The position numbers were made by a program, and so were the translations under genes. A stretch of 12,756 bases of DNA. It comes from Thermoplasmata archaeon. Its GTDB lineage: Archaea; Thermoplasmatota; Thermoplasmata; Lutacidiplasmatales; UBA184. The notes under the pieces are model-generated. The model was not told where the DNA came from. It saw only the letters and a program-made list of their open reading frames with translations, and made no database searches. The stretch spans positions 1 through 12,756 of the forward strand of contig JASHYY010000141.1 in NCBI GenBank assembly GCA_030042815.1. Direction: 5' to 3'. This document shows positions 1 to 5,785 of this stretch, in pieces. The stretch's first letter is position 1; every line of letters begins with the position of its first letter.

Positions 1-1385
1 AGCGAGGCAGACCCCCCGTTTGCCGAGCGTACGGTTTTCGTGACCGCGAAGCGCGCCTGCCCGCGACCTCGCGGACGGTCTACGGACTCGCCTCGGTCAC
101 GAAGTCGTTCACGGCTCTGGCGATCCTCCGGCTCGAGGAGGAGGGGAGGCTGTCCACGGGGGACGCCGTCGTCAGGCACTTGCCCGAATTCGAGGCCCCG
201 GACCTCCGGGGTACTCGACGAATCACGATCCATCACTTTCTCACTCACACCTCGGGACTTCCCCCGCTTCCGTCATGGTACTACACCGCCGCCCGGAGCC
301 TGGCCCGAGACCCCGCGCACGACCCGCGGCTCGCTCGCCGGCTCGGTTTCGACCTCGGGCATCCCCCGATCGACACGTACGAACAGTTGATGGAGTTCCT
401 TCGGGCCACTCGGTACCGGCTCCTCGGTCCCCCGGGTCGGTACTTCAGTTACTCGAACGAAGCGTTCGCACTCTTAGGCGCCGTGATCGAGCGGGCGAGC
501 GGACGTACCTACGAGAACTACCTCGAGGAGAAGATCCTCCGTCCCGCCGGCATGCGGGCCACCACCTTCGACACGGGCATCATGTTGCGCCAGTCCGAGG
601 TCACGACCCTCTATTCCCCGAGACCGTCCGGGACCCGCCGAGGTCTCGTCCCTTCTCAGACCTGGTGGGAGCGGTCGTGTACCCGTGCCGGTGGAGGACT
701 GCGGTCGAACGTCGAGGACATGGCCCGGTACGTCGAACTCTTCCTCAACGACGGCCGCGTCGACGGGGAACGCATCGTCAGCCCGGGATCCCTCCGCAAG
801 ATGACCACCCCGTACATCGAGGTCTCCCCGGGTCTCCACTACGGCTACGGTATCAGTGTCCGACCGGACCACCACGGAACGGCGCTCGTGTCCCACGGCG
901 GGGGACTCCCGGGAATCTCGTCGTTCTTCGTCGTCGCGCGGTCTCGGGGTGTCGGAGGGGTGGCCCTTACCAACGTCGCCGGGGTTCGGCCGGAACTGCC
1001 GCTGATGGCCGAGATCAACCTGCGGCTGGGATTGCCGCTGGCGACGCCTCTGGGGGTCGTGCCTCGCCCGATCACGCCGGGAACCTCGTTGCGTGAGTAC
1101 AAGGGGTGGTACGGTTCGGGGGAAGGGGAGTGGTTTGAGGTGAACGCCCGGCGGGACGCCCTATGGCTCGACTTCCACGGGACGGCGGGCAAGCTCCGCG
1201 GCCTCCGGCTCCGACCGGTGGGTCCCGACCGCTTCGTCTACGGCTTCGGAGGACAAGATTCCGAGGTTCAATTCCGGCGGGACGCCCGGCGGCGTCTGTG
1301 GGCCGTGTCGGTCTCCTGGCGGATGGTACGGCGGCGCGCTCCGCGGGATCTCCAGCGGGCTCGAAAGAGAACGGTCGTCTGGTAG
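1..1385 (+). CDS. Beta-lactamase-like serine hydrolase (class C / PBP family), 5' truncated by window edge
   Basis: The reading frame is open from base 3 to the TAG at 1383-1385 with no stop upstream, so the gene begins outside the window; 460 residues are visible. Three active-site motifs of the beta-lactamase/transpeptidase-like family are in order and well spaced: SVTK (nucleophile Ser at 93-95, Lys at 102-104, within YGLASVTKSF), YSN at 450-458, and HGG at 894-902, the equivalent of the KTG box. The catalytic domain covers roughly the first 340 visible residues and is followed by a beta-rich C-terminal domain (around YKGWYGSGEGEWFEV) common in stand-alone serine hydrolases. Only about 30-40 N-terminal residues should be missing, so a signal peptide cannot be assessed. 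Such enzymes act as esterases, peptidases or amidases; the substrate cannot be deduced. It converges on the GNAT gene. The family assignment is firm; true beta-lactamase activity is not implied. Confidence 0.9.
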   Translation, partial: RGRPPVCRAYGFRDREARLPATSRTVYGLASVTKSFTALAILRLEEEGRLSTGDAVVRHLPEFEAPDLRGTRRITIHHFLTHTSGLPPLPSWYYTAARSLARDPAHDPRLARRLGFDLGHPPIDTYEQLMEFLRATRYRLLGPPGRYFSYSNEAFALLGAVIERASGRTYENYLEEKILRPAGMRATTFDTGIMLRQSEVTTLYSPRPSGTRRGLVPSQTWWERSCTRAGGGLRSNVEDMARYVELFLNDGRVDGERIVSPGSLRKMTTPYIEVSPGLHYGYGISVRPDHHGTALVSHGGGLPGISSFFVVARSRGVGGVALTNVAGVRPELPLMAEINLRLGLPLATPLGVVPRPITPGTSLREYKGWYGSGEGEWFEVNARRDALWLDFHGTAGKLRGLRLRPVGPDRFVYGFGGQDSEVQFRRDARRRLWAVSVSWRMVRRRAPRDLQRARKRTVVW

Positions 1386-1471
1386 CGACTCGGTCCGGTC
1401 GGGTAGGTTCCCACGATCGGTCGAGTTCGCCGGTACCGTGGTCTGAGCCGAGCGGCGCGAAGGGACCCGTG

Positions 1472-1483
1472 GCGCTCGAGCGC
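1472..1483. repeat. 12-bp perfect palindrome between convergent gene ends
   Basis: GCGCTCGAGCGC is a perfect palindrome that directly abuts the stop codon of the minus-strand acetyltransferase, in the 98-bp gap between two convergent genes. It could fold in the 3' end of either transcript. No T-tract follows, so calling it a terminator would be speculative; the high GC content also makes chance palindromes easier. Confidence 0.3.
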
Positions 1484-2065
1484 TCACGACCGGGACGTGG
1501 GTCGTACGGGTTTCGCTCGTCTCCGACCCCGGTGTTCGGACCCCCGAGCCGCCGGGGGCCATCTCGCGGGGGGGCGTCCGATGCGCTTGACCATCAACAT
1601 GCCCTCCGCCCGGAAGCCCACTTTGCGATACAGCCGCTGCGCGTCTCGATTCGGGACGAAGACCCCGAGGCCCAGCTGGTCGCATCCCGCCCGACGAAAC
1701 CGGATCTCCACTTCGCGGAGCAGCTGGGTGCCGATCCCGTGACCCCGCCACTCCGGAAGAACGGAGAGGTCGGAAAGGAACCCCATCTTCGTCGGTCGTT
1801 CTTCGGTCCGTTGCTCCCTGGAATAAGTTCGGAGGTGAGCGAACGCCGCCCCCGCGGGAACGCCGTCCGCCTCCGCGACGAGGATGAACCCTTGGTTCTT
1901 CCGAGCCTCACGGCGCAACCTGGCGAGATTGAGGGGTCCGTGGTCCCGGGTTCGATGGAGCCGATTCCAGCGGTCCAGTTCGACCATCCGGTCGTGCAGG
2001 GCGTCCAGGCAATGCACCAGGTGCTCGCGGTCGGATGGCCGGGCCTCCCGGATCTCGACTTTCAT
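1484..2065 (-). CDS. GNAT-family N-acetyltransferase
   Basis: A 193-residue protein from the ATG at 2063-2065 (MKVEIREARPSD), the point at which the usual GNAT beta1 strand starts. The frame continues upstream for 25 codons, but these look like non-coding GC-rich translation. Motif A with the acetyl-CoA pyrophosphate loop is visible as RGHGIG at residues 107-112, preceded by the beta4 strand LSDLSVLPEW. Motif B follows as VPNRDAQRLYRKVGF at about 137-151, the typical N-x-x-A-x-x-x-Y-x-K-x-G-F ending. The family transfers an acetyl group from acetyl-CoA to an amine; the acceptor is unknown. The last 30 residues are Arg/Pro rich and outside the domain. It lies downstream of the ArsR/AHSA1 pair on the same strand but is 369 bp away, so it is probably transcribed separately. 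No convincing TATA box or Shine-Dalgarno site is seen just upstream. Confidence 0.85.
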   Translation of the reverse strand: MKVEIREARPSDREHLVHCLDALHDRMVELDRWNRLHRTRDHGPLNLARLRREARKNQGFILVAEADGVPAGAAFAHLRTYSREQRTEERPTKMGFLSDLSVLPEWRGHGIGTQLLREVEIRFRRAGCDQLGLGVFVPNRDAQRLYRKVGFRAEGMLMVKRIGRPPARWPPAARGSEHRGRRRAKPVRPTSRS

Positions 2066-2434
2066 TGGAGCCGTCCGGCGAGGAGTGCCCCGCGAGATGA
2101 GGGTTGTGCCCGGACCGGGAGGTGGGGAAGCGCGCACCACCCCCCACGGGCACGACAGCTCGTCGAGGTCGAGAGAAACCGCTTCCGAGGGAAGCGCCCC
2201 CCGGGGGCCGATTCTATCTGGAGCCAGATTTCGGTTGGTGCGCCGAGAGGAGTCCCACCGCTCGGTGATCCGCGGGGGAGCCCGGATCGCTTCGGCGAAT
2301 CAGACCGTTACGGAGCGATCGCCCGCCGGCGAAGTCCGAATGCCCCCTCCGAGCTCCCGCACTCTCCGGTCCGCCGGAGGAAGGGGTTGACCGGAAAGGA
2401 GACTACCGTCGTGGGCCGAACCGGCTATCGGGTC
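2066..2434. other. 369-bp gene-free interval with two short inverted repeats
   Basis: I see no credible gene here; the open frames crossing it lack start context and any family signature. Two perfect inverted repeats stand out. CGCTTCC/GGAAGCG forms a 7-bp stem with a GAG loop at 2180-2196. ATCTGG-AG-CCAGAT at 2216-2229 is operator-like, next to the least GC-rich bases of the interval (ATTCTATC, 2211-2218). Both lie upstream of the acetyltransferase and downstream of the AHSA1 gene, so they could belong to the former's promoter region or the latter's 3' end. Neither role is shown. Confidence 0.35.
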
Positions 2435-2926
2435 CTAGCGGAGCTCCCTCTGCAACATTTCGAGGGTCTCTCCCCATCCTCCCTCGAAACCCGATTCGAG
2501 GTCCGCAACGTCCCCCGGGAACGAGCCCGTCCGGAGAATCTTGACCCGGACCGTCACTCGCGTCCTCTGGGGCCCGAGTTCCTCGAACCTGATCGTCTGC
2601 AGCGCCTCAAACGGCGTGGTGCCCCCTGGGAGTACCGTGGCGCTCCGGAAAACCAGAAGTTCGGGAGCGACCACTTCCAGCACGGTCCCCGACGTCTTGC
2701 CGACCTCCCCTTCGCTGTTTTGGTCGTGGATTCGGATCGAGCCGCCGGGCGTCGCGTCGAACTCAAAGACGAGCTTGACCGCCCCCTCGGGTCCCCAAAA
2801 CTTCGCCGCTTTCTTCGCGTCCGTGAACATTTCGAACACCGACTTCCGCGGGAAATCGTAGTCCCGGGAAATCTTCACGGCGTTCCGTTCTCCGTCGGCG
2901 GTTTCGCTCTTCCACTTCGGGTTCAT
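2435..2926 (-). CDS. SRPBCC / AHSA1-like (Aha1 C-terminal domain) protein
   Basis: 163 residues from the ATG at 2924-2926. This ATG overlaps the TGA of the upstream arsR gene as ATGA (2923-2926), which fixes the start and implies translational coupling. The sequence has the features of the activator-of-Hsp90-ATPase-homologue subgroup of START-like folds: a basic aromatic beginning (ISRDYDFPRKSVFEMFTD), the FWGPEG turn, the FDATPGG strand-turn, a VLEVVAPELLVF strand, and the ending FEGGWGETLEMLQREL, close to the usual G-W-x-x-x-L-x-x-L terminus. The fold makes a hydrophobic cavity for small ligands; the ligand is unknown. ArsR-AHSA1 pairs are a widespread two-gene arrangement in bacteria, in which the regulator usually controls the pair. 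Domain call is strong; biochemical function is open. Confidence 0.88.
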   Translation of the reverse strand: MNPKWKSETADGERNAVKISRDYDFPRKSVFEMFTDAKKAAKFWGPEGAVKLVFEFDATPGGSIRIHDQNSEGEVGKTSGTVLEVVAPELLVFRSATVLPGGTTPFEALQTIRFEELGPQRTRVTVRVKILRTGSFPGDVADLESGFEGGWGETLEMLQRELR

Positions 2927-3231
2927 GCCTCCTCCTCCTTTAGGGACCTCTCGAGTCGGTCGAGCCGGCTGTTCCACAACCTGGCCATATCGGCCGTCCA
3001 CGCCTCGATCGGGCGCATCGACTTCGGATTGAACGTGTAGAGGCGTCGCTGGGCTCTCTTCTCCATCTGGAGCACGTTCGCCTCTCGAAGCACCCTGAGG
3101 TGCTGGGATATCGCTTGGGGAGTCACGTCGAACTCGTGGCTGATCTCGGACGCGCTGAGCTTGCCTCGGTGGACAAGAATCTCCACGACCTTGCGCCTGC
3201 GCGGTTCTGCCAGGGCATGGAAGGCGTCCAT
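2923..3231 (-). CDS. ArsR-family winged-helix repressor
   Basis: 102 residues from the ATG at 3229-3231. The winged HTH spans nearly the whole protein: helix 1 MDAFHALAEPRRRKVVEIL, a second helix SASEISHEFDV, recognition helix TPQAISQHLRVLREA, and the beta wing VLQMEKRAQRRLYTFN. There is no CxC metal motif of the arsenic/cadmium sensors, as expected for the subgroup paired with AHSA1 proteins, so it probably senses something else. It is the first gene of a two-gene unit with the AHSA1 protein (4-bp ATGA overlap). The start lies 25-30 nt from a TATA-like element (TTTATC on the minus strand), so the mRNA may be nearly leaderless. A 19-bp inverted repeat sits between that element and the start codon, suggesting autoregulation. 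Confidence 0.92.
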   Translation of the reverse strand: MDAFHALAEPRRRKVVEILVHRGKLSASEISHEFDVTPQAISQHLRVLREANVLQMEKRAQRRLYTFNPKSMRPIEAWTADMARLWNSRLDRLERSLKEEEA

Positions 3232-3238
3232 AGGGAAG

Positions 3239-3257
3239 TCATACAGTCACTGCTTGA
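3239..3257. promoter_or_regulatory. Operator-like inverted repeat in front of arsR
   Basis: TCA-TA-CAGT-C-ACTG-CT-TGA: 7 of 9 positions on each side of a central base are symmetric. It lies between the TATA-like box and the arsR start codon, where a bound dimer would block transcription initiation. An ArsR dimer with two recognition helices fits a site of this length. The assignment to ArsR is inference from position and symmetry. Confidence 0.6.
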
Positions 3258-3262
3258 TAAAG
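3256..3262 (-). promoter_or_regulatory. TATA-like promoter element for arsR-AHSA1
   Basis: Minus-strand CTTTATC in a 26-bp AT island (3255-3280), the most AT-rich stretch of the window. Its centre is about 28 nt from the arsR ATG, matching the archaeal TATA-to-start-site distance and implying a leaderless or very short-leader transcript. The A-rich AAAGAAATAA just upstream on that strand could serve as BRE. Confidence 0.55.
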
Positions 3263-3412
3263 TTATTTCTTTAGTATAGAGAGCTCGACTGCTAGCATTC
3301 CTCCCGGGGCGTTTCCGGGGTGGGCCTTGCGTTCTCCGGCAAACTGACCCGCCCAAGGTCTGACCCTCGTCGGCCCGGAAAGGGAAATCGCGCAGGACGG
3401 GGAGTCACGCCG

Positions 3413-3433
3413 GGGCGGGGGGATAACCCGCCC
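3413..3433. repeat. GC-rich hairpin upstream of the nucleotidyl cyclase
   Basis: GGGCGGG and CCCGCCC form a perfect 7-bp stem with a 7-nt loop (GGGATAA). It sits 46 bp before the cyclase start, probably upstream of the transcription start if the AT element at 3447-3454 (AATCTAAC) is the promoter. A second long-range complementarity, TTTCCGGG at 3312-3319 with CCCGGAAA at 3374-3381, lies further upstream in the same divergent intergenic region. No gene is seen in 3232-3478. Confidence 0.3.
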
Positions 3434-3478
3434 GCGTCCCGAGGAGCAATCTAACCGTGGCAGCTGGGAGCGCCCACC

Positions 3479-4063
3479 GTGCGGCGGCGTCTCGCCGCCA
3501 TCATGTTCACCGACATCGCAGGGTCCACGGCGCTCGCACAAGCGGAGGAAGCGGGCGCGCTGAAGCTCGTCACGGACCAGGAGAAGCTGGTTCGCCCGAC
3601 CCTCGAGGCGCATCGGGGTCGCAAGGTCCAAGCCACCGGTGACGGTCTCCTTATCGAGTTCCCGAACGCGCTCGATGCGGTCGAGTGCGCCGTGGAGATC
3701 CAGCGGCGGATTCACGAACGCAACGCCGAGGAGGAAATTCAGCCACTGCGACTGCGCGTCGGGATCCATCTCGGTGACGTCCAGCGACGAGGGACCGATA
3801 TCCTAGGAGACGCCGTGAACATCGCCTCCCGGCCGGAGGCGCTCGCCGACTCGGGCGGAATCTGTCTGTCGGCGCAGGTCTTCGACCAGGTCCACAACAA
3901 GGTGGCCTTTCGGCTCGAGCGACGGGCGGCAAGGGCGCTCAAGGGGGTCCGAAAGCCGGTCGAGGTCTGCCGCGTGGTTCTGCCGTGGGCCCTTCCCGAA
4001 ACGCCGAGCGTTCGCGTGACGACGGTTCTCAATCGGTCTCGAAGGTCAACCCCGTCGGGGTAG
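3479..4063 (+). CDS. Free-standing class III adenylate/guanylate cyclase domain protein
   Basis: 194 residues from the GTG at 3479-3481. The frame is closed by TAA at 3452-3454 upstream with no other ATG or GTG, so this is the only standard start. The cyclase homology domain begins at once (AIMFTDIAGST) and all six canonical catalytic positions can be assigned: metal-binding D12 and D55 (in GDG), adenine-selecting K49 and D107, and transition-state N114 and R118 (in DILGDAVNIASR). The Lys/Asp pair predicts ATP as substrate and cAMP as product. The usual C-terminal TolB/TPR or transporter-like region is absent: about 25 residues follow the domain. Class III enzymes act as dimers with shared active sites, so homodimerisation is expected. 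No membrane segment is seen. The 3' end overlaps the YciI gene on the opposite strand by 35 bp. Confidence 0.9.
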   Translation: MRRRLAAIMFTDIAGSTALAQAEEAGALKLVTDQEKLVRPTLEAHRGRKVQATGDGLLIEFPNALDAVECAVEIQRRIHERNAEEEIQPLRLRVGIHLGDVQRRGTDILGDAVNIASRPEALADSGGICLSAQVFDQVHNKVAFRLERRAARALKGVRKPVEVCRVVLPWALPETPSVRVTTVLNRSRRSTPSG

Positions 4064-4418
4064 CACCCTCGGTGGCGGCGAGCCCGGCCGGGGCGTACCA
4101 CGCGTAGAGCTCGAGCAGAAGATACCCGGCCGCAACGAGCGGGTCCGACCGCATCAGGTCGCGTGCCCGATCGACGCGGTCGGTCCGAAAAACGAGCACT
4201 CCCCGCAACGGAACGTCGTCCAGGATGGGTCCGACGGCGATCAGCTCCCCCGACTCCCGCAGCCCCCGAAGATGGGAGAGGTGCCGCTCTTGGAGCTCGT
4301 CGGCCTCGCGCTCCGTGCGGGGTGGGGGTTGGGTTGGCCGTCGCAGCAGGCCGAGCACGTAGTGGGCCATGGGGGGCAGCCGGTCCCTCTCGGAGGGCGC
4401 CGCGGCGGGGTCGGTCAT
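4029..4418 (-). CDS. YciI-like (YCII) domain protein
   Basis: 129 residues. The ATG at 4416-4418 overlaps the TGA of the upstream methyltransferase (ATGA, 4415-4418), which supports this start over the internal Met17. The domain occupies about residues 17-110: a ferredoxin-like fold starting MAHYVLGLLRRP, the ELQERHLSHLRGL helix with conserved His46/His49, the strand ELIAVGPIL, and the helix-turn ending MRSDPLVAAG with Asp92-Pro93. These match the His-Asp pair of YciI proteins, some of which are small dehydrohalogenase-like enzymes or ECF sigma-linked proteins of unknown role. The final 20 residues are non-conserved. It is the second gene of a unit with the SRPBCC-methyltransferase, so a joint role in small-molecule modification is likely, but no substrate can be named. 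Confidence 0.85.
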   Translation of the reverse strand: MTDPAAAPSERDRLPPMAHYVLGLLRRPTQPPPRTEREADELQERHLSHLRGLRESGELIAVGPILDDVPLRGVLVFRTDRVDRARDLMRSDPLVAAGYLLLELYAWYAPAGLAATEGATPTGLTFETD

Positions 4419-5599
4419 CCGGAGCCTCGGCTCGTTCGAGATCTCGTCTGCCGGTGAGAAGATCCGGACGGGGGTCGGTCACGACGGGCCGAACGCCGGG
4501 ACGCCGGCTTCCGCGCGAGCAGGAGGTGGGCTCCCCCGCCACCGAGCCGGTGGAAGAAGGCGACCACGTCCTCCGGAAGACCCGCCTTCCGAGCGTAGGA
4601 CTCTTCGTCCGTCGCCTCGATGCGCACGTCAGTGAATCCCGCGTCGCGCGCGAGCGCCCGTAGCTCCTTTGGTTCGAAGAACTGGAGTCGCGACGCGAGC
4701 GGCTCGGGCGTCGCCGGCGTGCCGCGGAGCTTAGAGGAACTAGAGTAGACTGCCAGGCGACCTCCCGGAGCCAGCGCCCGGTACATCTCCCGGACGGACG
4801 CCGCGGCGTCGGGGAAGAAGCCGAGCGCCCCGGTGCAGACGCAGCAGGTGTACGTTCCGTCGGGCGCGGGCAGGTGGTCGGCCTCCCCTTCGAGAATCTC
4901 GAGACGTCCGGCCGCGATCGCGTCGCGGTTGAGCGCCCGGGCCGTCCGCAGCATGTCCGGACTGTGGTCGATGCCCCGGGCCGTGCACCCCGATTCGAGC
5001 GCCCGGTGGAGGAAGGCGCCGCCGCCGCAGGCGACCTCGAGCAACCGGTCGGAGGGCGAGAGTCGGATACGGTCGAGGATGAGGAGGAAGTTCGGCCAGT
5101 GGAAGGTCGGGTCCCGGTAATTGGCGATCGCGCGGTCTCCCGTAGGGCGCCTCGCATTTCGATCCGTGAACCAGTCCCCGAGCGAGGTCGGGCCGAACGG
5201 CCGCACCACCTGGGGCAGGAACGTTCCCGCGTACCAGTCCAGCACCCCGCCCCCGAGAGAATCGACGAGCTCCGGCCAGCCGTCGACCTCGAGCCTGACC
5301 CTCGAACCCCGGCCCCCGGGTTGGATCAGGAGGTGAACGGCGACCGTCCGAGACTTTCCCCAGGTCACCGGCCGGCCGACGATCCTGAACTCCCGTCCGA
5401 CTCGCCATGCGGCGACCCGGCCGAAGGTCTGTCCCCGGTCGACCACCCCACCCCTGGTTCTAGGTTCGAGTTCGATACCGAGGCGGCGCAGGCCATCGAC
5501 GAGACGGTCCGCCAGGATTTCGAACGCCGCCGCCGGGGGTTCGGCGACTCGAAAATCGACGGAGATGCGCGCGGGTACCGTCCGGACCCTCGGCGCCAT
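4415..5599 (-). CDS. SRPBCC-like domain fused to class I SAM-dependent methyltransferase
   Basis: 394 residues from the ATG at 5597-5599. A longer frame continues upstream, but those codons run through the divergent promoter region and into the membrane protein gene on the other strand, so I reject them. The N-terminal 150 residues look like a START/SRPBCC beta-alpha domain (ISVDFRVAEPPAAAFEIL at the start, a strand with RVRLEVDGWPEL later). A class I methyltransferase occupies about 165-365: motif I EVACGGG at 188-194, the acidic end of beta2 in GIDHSPDML, a motif II-like DHLPAPDGTY, and LAPGGRLAVYSSS for motif III. The tail is Arg/Ser rich. It probably methylates a hydrophobic small molecule or lipid-like compound held or recognised by the first domain; that is inference. 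A TATA-like element is centred 27 nt before the ATG. Confidence 0.85.
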   Translation of the reverse strand: MAPRVRTVPARISVDFRVAEPPAAAFEILADRLVDGLRRLGIELEPRTRGGVVDRGQTFGRVAAWRVGREFRIVGRPVTWGKSRTVAVHLLIQPGGRGSRVRLEVDGWPELVDSLGGGVLDWYAGTFLPQVVRPFGPTSLGDWFTDRNARRPTGDRAIANYRDPTFHWPNFLLILDRIRLSPSDRLLEVACGGGAFLHRALESGCTARGIDHSPDMLRTARALNRDAIAAGRLEILEGEADHLPAPDGTYTCCVCTGALGFFPDAAASVREMYRALAPGGRLAVYSSSSKLRGTPATPEPLASRLQFFEPKELRALARDAGFTDVRIEATDEESYARKAGLPEDVVAFFHRLGGGGAHLLLARKPASRRSARRDRPPSGSSHRQTRSRTSRGSG

Positions 5600-5621
5600 G
5601 GTCCGGCCATACGGAGAGCTC

Positions 5622-5629
5622 GAAATAAT
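5622..5629 (-). promoter_or_regulatory. TATA-like element for the methyltransferase-YciI unit
   Basis: Plus-strand GAAATAAT, which reads ATTATTTC on the minus strand. It is an isolated AT island in GC-rich DNA with its centre about 27 nt from the methyltransferase ATG, the spacing expected for a leaderless archaeal transcript. Confidence 0.5.
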
Positions 5630-5693
5630 CCTGCGGCTCCGCGGACGGTCGACCGAGAGGACTCGGCCGTGCGCTGCTCGTCGTTCATGAATG

Positions 5694-5699
5694 TTTAAG
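5694..5699 (+). promoter_or_regulatory. TATA-like element for the membrane protein gene
   Basis: TTTAAG within ATGTTTAAGA. Initiation would be expected near 5720-5726, giving a leader of about 60 nt before the ATG at 5786. The leader contains a strong Shine-Dalgarno-like GGAGGTGA at 5704-5711, probably just upstream of the start site, and a 13-codon open frame starting at 5729. Confidence 0.5.
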
Positions 5700-5728
5700 A
5701 CCCGGAGGTGAATCCCCCCGCGGTCGCC

Positions 5729-5770
5729 ATGACCGAACCGGTGCGGGAATCGGCACGACGGCTCGTCTGA
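5729..5770 (+). CDS. Possible 13-codon upstream ORF in the membrane protein leader
   Basis: ATG to TGA encodes MTEPVRESARRLV. It starts about 32 nt after the TATA-like centre, so it would be the first ATG of the transcript, and it ends 15 nt before the main start. Such an arrangement can serve translational regulation, but short frames occur by chance; there is no codon or conservation evidence. Confidence 0.2.
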   Translation: MTEPVRESARRLV

Positions 5771-5785
5771 ACGCGGGAGAAAAGA

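Noticed and set aside
1163..3040. Long open frame (625 codons) on the plus strand
   Set aside because: It lies antisense to the GNAT and AHSA1 genes and overlaps the serine hydrolase; Arg/Pro/Ser-rich translation without family motifs is typical of a shadow frame in high-GC DNA.
3457..3642. GTG-started 61-codon plus-strand frame overlapping the cyclase start
   Set aside because: It is in another frame from the cyclase, whose catalytic motifs start immediately after the GTG at 3479.
3739..5157. 472-codon open frame on the minus strand
   Set aside because: It is out of frame with the methyltransferase and YciI genes on the same strand, both of which have clear motifs, and its translation is low-complexity Arg/Ser/Thr/Pro.
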